This document shows, piece after piece, positions 5,567-7,788 of a DNA stretch of 7,788 nucleotides (the stretch's first letter is position 1; every line of letters begins with the position of its first letter). The notes below the pieces were generated by a model that saw only the letters and a list, made by a program, of their open reading frames with translations, was not told where the DNA came from and did not search any database. The position numbers were made by a program, and so were the translations under genes. Source of the DNA: a bacterium (GTDB taxonomy: Bacteria; Patescibacteriota; Gracilibacteria; JAUYGZ01; DAOVYC01); the NCBI GenBank assembly GCA_030635805.1, contig DAOVYC010000025.1, positions 1-7,788 of the forward strand, in the 5' to 3' direction.

Positions 5567-6544
5567 ATGCAAAAGCTTATCGACTGGATTGATCAATTTC
5601 TCACTCATGTCGAGATTGAGAAAAACCAATCCCTCAAGACTGTCGAAAACTACAAACATTATCTGGGTCGCTTTCAGGAGTGGGCCGGAGATGTCAAACC
5701 GAACAATATTAATCTCCCCTTGGTTCAAAAATACCGTCTTTATCTCAACCGGATGGAGAACAATAAAAAAAAGAGTGATGGTACGCTCAGTCTCAAGACT
5801 GAGAATTATCACATGATTGCCTTGCGGGCTTTCCTCAAATATCTCGCCAGGAACGATGTGGAAAGTCTTGCGCCGGAAAAGATCACCTTATCTAAAACAG
5901 GGGAGCGTACTGTAGAATTTCTTACTCCGGAAGAAATTGTCAGACTTTTTCAGGCGGTAGAGCGGAGTAATCAGAAGGGGATTCGCGATTACGCGATTCT
6001 GGAAACCCTCTTCTCTACCGGTCTTCGGGTCAGCGAGCTCACCAACTTGAATATCAGCCAAGTAGATCTGAAACGTGGCGAGTTTATGGTTCGCGGGAAG
6101 GGGCGTAAGCCCCGTATTGTCTTTCTCTCCGAGAAAGCCATCCGCTGTATCAAACTCTACCTCAATACTCGTACCGACAATCTGGAACCGTTATTCATTT
6201 CCCATAGCCCGAATACCAAGCGAGCCGGTATTCTCGATGAAGAAAGATTACGATTATCGGAACGTTCCGTGCAGAACATCGTTAAAAAATATGCCCTCCT
6301 GGCCGGCATTATCAAAAAGGTGACTCCGCATACCCTTCGACACTCTTTCGCCACAGGATTGCTTACCAATGGCGCTGACATTCGTTCCGTGCAGGAGATG
6401 TTGGGACACGCGAGTATCACCACCACTCAAATTTACACTCACATAACCAATAAGCGGCTCAAGGAAATTCACGAGAAATTTCATCCGGATGAAAAAGGAA
6501 AACAAAAATCAGACGGTCACATCATCATCGGACAGGACATGTAA
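5567..6544 (+). CDS. Tyrosine recombinase, XerC/XerD-like
   Basis: This is a 325-aa integrase of the phage-integrase/Xer class. The N-terminal SAM-like core-binding domain (about 1-98) includes the usual QSLKTVENYKHYL segment. The catalytic domain (about 115-305) keeps the full set: R154 (TGLRVSEL), the beta-strand lysine K178 (RGKGRK), H255 and R258 (HTLRH), H281 (LGH) and nucleophile Y290 (TQIYTH). The length is slightly above the ~300 aa of XerC/XerD, because of a loop after ISHSPN (about 211-230) and a polar tail after 305. It could be the chromosome-dimer-resolving Xer or the integrase of a small element. No phage genes are seen, and I could not identify a dif-like 28-bp site. It is divergent from the HTH gene with a 134-bp gap. 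Its stop codon lies in a 7-bp tandem repeat. No clear Shine-Dalgarno. Confidence 0.93.
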   Translation: MQKLIDWIDQFLTHVEIEKNQSLKTVENYKHYLGRFQEWAGDVKPNNINLPLVQKYRLYLNRMENNKKKSDGTLSLKTENYHMIALRAFLKYLARNDVESLAPEKITLSKTGERTVEFLTPEEIVRLFQAVERSNQKGIRDYAILETLFSTGLRVSELTNLNISQVDLKRGEFMVRGKGRKPRIVFLSEKAIRCIKLYLNTRTDNLEPLFISHSPNTKRAGILDEERLRLSERSVQNIVKKYALLAGIIKKVTPHTLRHSFATGLLTNGADIRSVQEMLGHASITTTQIYTHITNKRLKEIHEKFHPDEKGKQKSDGHIIIGQDM

Positions 6545-6565
6545 CATGTAACATGAAACATAAAA
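6538..6565. repeat. 7-bp tandem repeat over the recombinase stop codon
   Basis: CATGTAA occurs at 6538-6544 and 6545-6551, then CATGAAA (6552-6558) and CATAAAA (6559-6565). The first unit includes the last codon (ATG) and the stop (TAA, 6542-6544) of the recombinase. It is a short array with progressive decay toward the right, typical of slippage or repeat decay. Confidence 0.7.
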
Positions 6566-6634
6566 CATTGTATTTCAGAATTTCTAGATTACATTCGTTC
6601 GAATTAGTTTAATTTGTTAGATTCGTGTCCTATC

Positions 6635-6692
6635 GTAGCCCTGTAGCCCTAATTTTGAATTTTGTAATCTTGTAATTTTGAATTTTGTAATC
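6635..6692. repeat. Direct repeats in the xer-aroB gap
   Basis: GTAGCCCT is tandemly duplicated (6635-6642 and 6643-6650). It is followed by the 19-mer starting AATTTTGAATTTTG and ending TAATC at 6651-6669, which recurs exactly at 6674-6692 after 4 nt. The second copy ends 8 nt before the aroB start codon. Related GTAGCCC plus AT-rich sequence occurs in the 3' end of tsaE (about 1978-2000), suggesting one dispersed repeat family. No promoter or terminator is clear in the 156-bp gap. Confidence 0.75.
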
Positions 6693-6700
6693 AGCTCTCC

Positions 6701-7788
6701 ATGAAAGTTCCTCTCAAAAAACGATCAGATAATTCGTATCACATCGAGATCTTCAACGAAGATTTCAGTTATATTGCTAAAGATCTAAAGAAACTTAATC
6801 TCAGCGATCATTACATCGTCATTACCGATTCCAACACTCATCAGCTTTTCGCCCGCAGTTTCCAGAAAGCTTTCAAAAAAGAAAAATTAAATATCGACGT
6901 TCTTGGGGTAACCGCCGGAGAAAAAAGTAAAAAATGGAATGTAGTCGGCAAGCTTCTCTCCGAACTGGTCAGGCTCAATGCCACTCGCAAATCTTGCCTT
7001 ATCGCCCTGGGCGGCGGTGTTGTTGGAGATCTGGCTGGCTTTTTAGCTTCAGTCTACATGCGTGGTATCAGCTACATTCAGGTTCCCACCTCACTCCTTG
7101 CCATGGTGGACAGCAGTATTGGCGGGAAAACAGGCGTAGATCTTCCCGAAGGCAAAAATCTTGCCGGTAGTTTTTGGCAACCGAAAAAAGTCTACATATC
7201 CATGCAGGTATTAAAAACCCTCCCGGAAAGACAGCTTCTCTGTGGGCTTAGCGAAGTAGTTAAATACGGATGCGTAGGGGACAGAAGCTTCTTCATTTTT
7301 TTAGAAAAGTCATTCAAAAAAATGCTTAAGAAACAAAAAAGGGAATTAGAAAAAGGGAAAAGAGATCAGAAAAAAATAGTGGATATTTCCTGGCTTTATC
7401 GCGAGGAATATCAAAAATTCCTCACGGAGATAATTCGCAGATCAGTCATTATCAAGAGAAGTGTAGTCAGAAAAGATGAGAAAGAAGCAGGCGCGCGCGC
7501 CATTCTGAACTATGGCCACACCGTGGGGCACGCCGTTGAGCAACTTAGTCGCTACCGACTCAATCATGGCGAATCTATCAGTATTGGCATGAATTACGAA
7601 GCTCAACTCGCTCACCAACTTGGCTATCTAAGTAAAAAAGAGCTAGAAAGACAAAAAACCCTTTTTCAACTTATCGGTCTTCCCACAGAAATTCCTCCCA
7701 CCATGGATCGAGCGGAAATGATCGACTCGGTGGCCTCAATATTCGCTAGCCGTTACGTCTATCCCGAAAAAGCCATTCAGATGGATTC
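6701..7788 (+). CDS. aroB: 3-dehydroquinate synthase AroB (C-terminus cut by window end)
   Basis: The frame from the ATG at 6701 stays open to the window end (362 codons seen). AroB converts DAHP to 3-dehydroquinate with NAD and a divalent metal, the second step of the shikimate pathway, in the cytosol. Visible family features are the NAD-binding GGGVVGD (104-110), the block VPTSLLAMVDSSIGGKTGVD (128-147), KNLAGSFWQP (152-161), and metal ligands E185 (SEVVKYG), H273 (NYGHT) and H289 (HGES). The usual DKK motif near the C-terminus is not seen before the cut; it may follow MDS at the edge. A lysine-rich insertion of about 25 residues lies between the E185 and H273 regions (roughly 204-236). No upstream in-frame ATG exists after the TAA at 6665-6667. 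It follows the recombinase on the same strand after 156 bp; co-transcription is uncertain. Confidence 0.92.
   Translation, partial: MKVPLKKRSDNSYHIEIFNEDFSYIAKDLKKLNLSDHYIVITDSNTHQLFARSFQKAFKKEKLNIDVLGVTAGEKSKKWNVVGKLLSELVRLNATRKSCLIALGGGVVGDLAGFLASVYMRGISYIQVPTSLLAMVDSSIGGKTGVDLPEGKNLAGSFWQPKKVYISMQVLKTLPERQLLCGLSEVVKYGCVGDRSFFIFLEKSFKKMLKKQKRELEKGKRDQKKIVDISWLYREEYQKFLTEIIRRSVIIKRSVVRKDEKEAGARAILNYGHTVGHAVEQLSRYRLNHGESISIGMNYEAQLAHQLGYLSKKELERQKTLFQLIGLPTEIPPTMDRAEMIDSVASIFASRYVYPEKAIQMD

Noticed and set aside
6157..6505. Minus-strand frames (89 and 83 aa) within the recombinase gene
   Set aside because: They overlap the catalytic domain with all active residues intact; shadows.
1..7788. 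Alternative genetic code with UGA as glycine
   Set aside because: Conserved glycines in LCP, TsaE, Xer and AroB motifs are encoded by GGN and all genes are full length without in-frame TGA.

Overview
The window (about 40% G+C) carries six protein genes that can be supported, five complete and one cut by the right edge, plus a possible 36-codon membrane peptide. It also holds an unusually dense set of palindromes and tandem repeats between genes. The mix suggests a Patescibacteria/CPR bacterium, perhaps of the Peregrinibacteria type: a LytR-CpsA-Psr envelope protein, an isolated tsaE, an M23 peptidase with S-layer-homology (SLH) domains whose loop is of the GC...FCPN type, and a lone Xer-type recombinase. 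No start codon has a recognisable Shine-Dalgarno sequence. This placement is inference from gene content. The standard code fits: all ORFs run full length without in-frame TGA, and the visible stops are TAA or TAG only.

Layout: positions 1-178 are AT-rich, with a good sigma70-like promoter whose -10 lies inside a 23-bp operator-like palindrome. Positions 179-289 may encode a one-helix membrane peptide. Positions 300-421 form a 122-bp imperfect palindrome that supplies the last codons of the next gene. An LCP-family envelope protein (1814 to 411, minus) and TsaE (2458 to 1955, minus) follow. A plus-strand extended -10 promoter overlaps the start of tsaE and reads into a leader of about 175 nt with two hairpins, one built from inverted 9-nt repeats. 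It leads to a 677-aa secreted M23/Ig-like/SLH/FnIII protein (2656-4689).

Downstream is a 159-bp nested palindrome (4701-4859), then a minus-strand orphan IS630-type helix-turn-helix protein with no DDE catalytic domain (5432 to 4893). It is divergent from a complete tyrosine recombinase (5567-6544), and their shared 134-bp gap holds two operator-like direct repeats. After a repeat-rich gap comes aroB (3-dehydroquinate synthase, from 6701), which runs off the window.

Functionally, the LCP protein and the M23/SLH protein both concern the cell envelope. TsaE serves tRNA t6A modification and AroB serves the shikimate pathway. The middle of the window (4701-5566) is the most unusual part: a transposase-derived DNA-binding protein flanked by a structured palindromic element and by possible operators next to a recombinase. 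That could be a domesticated repeat-binding or regulatory unit, or the decayed remains of an insertion.
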